Origin: an uncultured Gemmatimonadota bacterium
Lineage (GTDB): Bacteria > Gemmatimonadota > Gemmatimonadetes > Gemmatimonadales > GWC2-71-9
DNA: 7,335 bases
Assembly (NCBI GenBank): GCA_946480845.1
Contig: CAMLLJ010000144.1
Span: 1 to 7,335, forward strand
Direction: 5' to 3'
Below the pieces are notes generated by a model, which was not told the DNA's origin, ran no database searches, and was given only the letters and a program-made list of their open reading frames with translations. How positions within the stretch are numbered: the first letter of the stretch is position 1; each line of letters opens with the position of its first letter. This document shows, piece after piece, positions 6,213 through 7,335 of the stretch. Both the position numbers and the translations under genes were made by a program.

Positions 6213-7335
6213 TGCTCGCGCTCCTCGCTGCCGGGGCCCTGGCGCTCACGCTCCAGGGCCCCGGCGTACGCAATCCCGCCGCGCTGGACACGGCGATCGC
6301 CCGGATGGGCGGCGCCGAGGCGCTCGGCCGGATCCAGCGGGTCCGCTACGAGATGCTGACGCAGTGGCAGCGCACCTCGTTCTCGGACGCGCCGTACGCC
6401 GACCAGCCGTCGTACGAGATGCACAGCGACGTCCGGGATTACGGCATCCCCGCCTGGCGCAACACGCGGCGGTTCCAGGGGGCGCGGCCCGCGCCGGCGG
6501 TCGTGGACATCGTCCGCGACAGCGTGGCGATCCGGAAGCTCGGCCCCGCGGCGTGGGCGCCGCTCAACGTGGCGTACGTGGACGAGCGGCGCGAGCTGTT
6601 CGCCTTCGCGCCGGAGCGGGTGCTGCTGCTGGCGCACGCCGCGAAGGACCTGCGCGCGGCGACGGACACCACGATCGGCGGGCTCTCGCACACGCGGATC
6701 GCCGCCACGATCGAGGGATTCCCCGCGACGATCTTCTTCCGGCGCGGCGACGGGCTGCCCGCCTTCGTGCGCTACCGCGCGGCGCAGCCGAACGACTTCG
6801 GCCTCGCGCCCTGGGGCGAGATGGCGGTGGAGATCTGGTACTCGGGGTGGACGCGCACGGCCGCGGGCGTGGTCCTGCCGAGGCAGCTCGACATCCGGCG
6901 CGTGGGGCGGCCGTACAAGCGGATCACGGTGCTCGCGGCGGCGTTCGACACCGTCGCCACGGTCGATTCATTTGCGGTGAGCGACTCGCTCCGGACGGCG
7001 TTCCTCGCCACCGCGCGCAAGCCGATGTACGACCTGCCGCTCGATTCGGCGAAGATCGTGGACGGACGGCTCGCGACCTTCGGCGCCTTCGGCACGCCCA
7101 CGGGCGCGGTAAAGCTGGGCAGGCGCTGGGTGCTGCTCGAGGCGGGCCAAGCGCCTCTCAGCGTCGAGCGCGCGGCGGCATGGCTCGCGGAGGCGGACTC
7201 GGGCGCCACGATCGCGGCGGCCTACGTCACCACGCCGACCGGCAACAACGGCGGCGCCGCGTGGCTCGCGGCGCAGAAGATCCCGGTGCATGCGGGGCCA
7301 GGGGCGATGCCGTTCCTCGCCGCGATCCTCCGGAA
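6212..7335 (+). CDS. Exported protein with a degenerate metallo-beta-lactamase-like C-terminus (3' end outside window)
   Basis: The frame is open from the ATG at 6212 (TGATG overlap with the DinB-like stop) to the window edge: 374 codons plus 2 bases. There is no in-frame ATG, GTG or TTG just upstream and no Shine-Dalgarno, so translation is probably coupled. Residues 1-16 are a hydrophobic leader with no basic n-region. Residues about 22-250 hold a mixed-strand N-terminal part (ALDTAIARMGGAEALGRIQ, later GVVLPRQLDIRRVGRPYKR) like that found ahead of MBL-fold domains in Acidobacteriota and Gemmatimonadota. Residues about 282-374 follow the MBL layout: DGRLATFGAFGTPTGAVKL, WVLLEAG, then AAYVTTPTGNNGGAAW where active enzymes have VNTHHHFDHSGG. 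No metal-binding histidine or aspartate of HxHxDH remains. It may be a pseudoenzyme with a structural or binding role. The rest of the domain lies beyond the window. The gene model is sure; the family is a motif-level inference. Confidence 0.72.
   Translation, partial: MLALLAAGALALTLQGPGVRNPAALDTAIARMGGAEALGRIQRVRYEMLTQWQRTSFSDAPYADQPSYEMHSDVRDYGIPAWRNTRRFQGARPAPAVVDIVRDSVAIRKLGPAAWAPLNVAYVDERRELFAFAPERVLLLAHAAKDLRAATDTTIGGLSHTRIAATIEGFPATIFFRRGDGLPAFVRYRAAQPNDFGLAPWGEMAVEIWYSGWTRTAAGVVLPRQLDIRRVGRPYKRITVLAAAFDTVATVDSFAVSDSLRTAFLATARKPMYDLPLDSAKIVDGRLATFGAFGTPTGAVKLGRRWVLLEAGQAPLSVERAAAWLAEADSGATIAAAYVTTPTGNNGGAAWLAAQKIPVHAGPGAMPFLAAILR
6230..6265. repeat. Perfect 13-bp inverted repeat (strong hairpin) inside signal-peptide codons
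   Basis: GCCGGGGCCCTGG (6230-6242) and CCAGGGCCCCGGC (6253-6265) are exact reverse complements around a 10-base loop. The stem can gain two more GC pairs inside the loop (6244-6245 with 6250-6251) after one mismatch, leaving a four-base loop. It starts 17 bases after the DinB-like stop and lies at codons 7-18 of the next gene. No T-run follows on either strand, so a classical intrinsic terminator is unlikely. Roles in transcript stability, pausing or partial attenuation are possible. Confidence 0.85.

Noticed and set aside
6230..6265. The strong hairpin as a classical intrinsic terminator after the DinB-like gene
   Set aside because: No T-run follows the stem on either strand, and it lies inside an open frame coupled by TGATG. 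I list it as a repeat of unknown role.
6023..7291. Several minus-strand frames opposite the MBL-like gene (6023-6691, 6439-6708, 6772-7209, 6968-7291)
   Set aside because: None has a recognisable domain or ribosome site, whereas the plus strand is continuously open from 6212 to the edge with a leader peptide and family-like motifs.

Overview
The window is GC-rich DNA (about 70% G+C by eye) packed with genes on both strands. The DUF5916 outer-membrane protein, the exported DinB-like protein and the metallo-beta-lactamase-like (MBL-like) protein, together with the composition, suggest a Gram-negative soil-type bacterium. Gemmatimonadota is my first guess and Acidobacteriota my second. This is inference from gene content; there is no rRNA or marker gene to confirm it.

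Left half (minus strand, read from about 3336 down to 1): a compact four-gene unit. It holds a membrane sensor histidine kinase, an OmpR/PhoB-type response regulator, an ABC-2-type exporter ATPase, and the first 40 codons of the matching ABC-2 permease, cut by the window edge. Kinase and regulator overlap by 4 bp (GTGA). Regulator and ATPase are 25 bp apart. ATPase and permease overlap by 8 bp. This looks like one transcript in which a signal-sensing pair is co-expressed with an exporter.

Centre (3337-3480): a 144-bp divergent intergenic region. It holds three TnnCA-type hexamers spaced exactly 11 bp apart, resembling binding sites of an OmpR/PhoB regulator. They overlap a possible -35 element of the rightward genes. 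It also holds a 13-bp hyphenated palindrome and two copies of a 10-bp palindrome.

Right half (plus strand, 3481 to the end): three envelope-directed genes in a row. The first encodes a 728-residue DUF5916 protein with a CBM9-like N-terminus and a predicted outer-membrane barrel. The second encodes a 171-residue exported DinB-like protein. The third, starting in a TGATG overlap, is an exported protein that runs off the right edge. Its C-terminal part looks like a metallo-beta-lactamase fold without the HxHxDH metal motif. A perfect 13-bp inverted repeat lies in the signal-peptide codons of this last gene.

The working picture is a two-component system that co-transcribes its own exporter and may also control a divergent set of exported and outer-membrane proteins. 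The least ordinary elements are the degenerate metal sites in both exported proteins, the strong hairpin, and the 11-bp phased repeats. I see no mobile element, CRISPR array, tRNA or rRNA, and no gene-free stretch longer than 144 bp.
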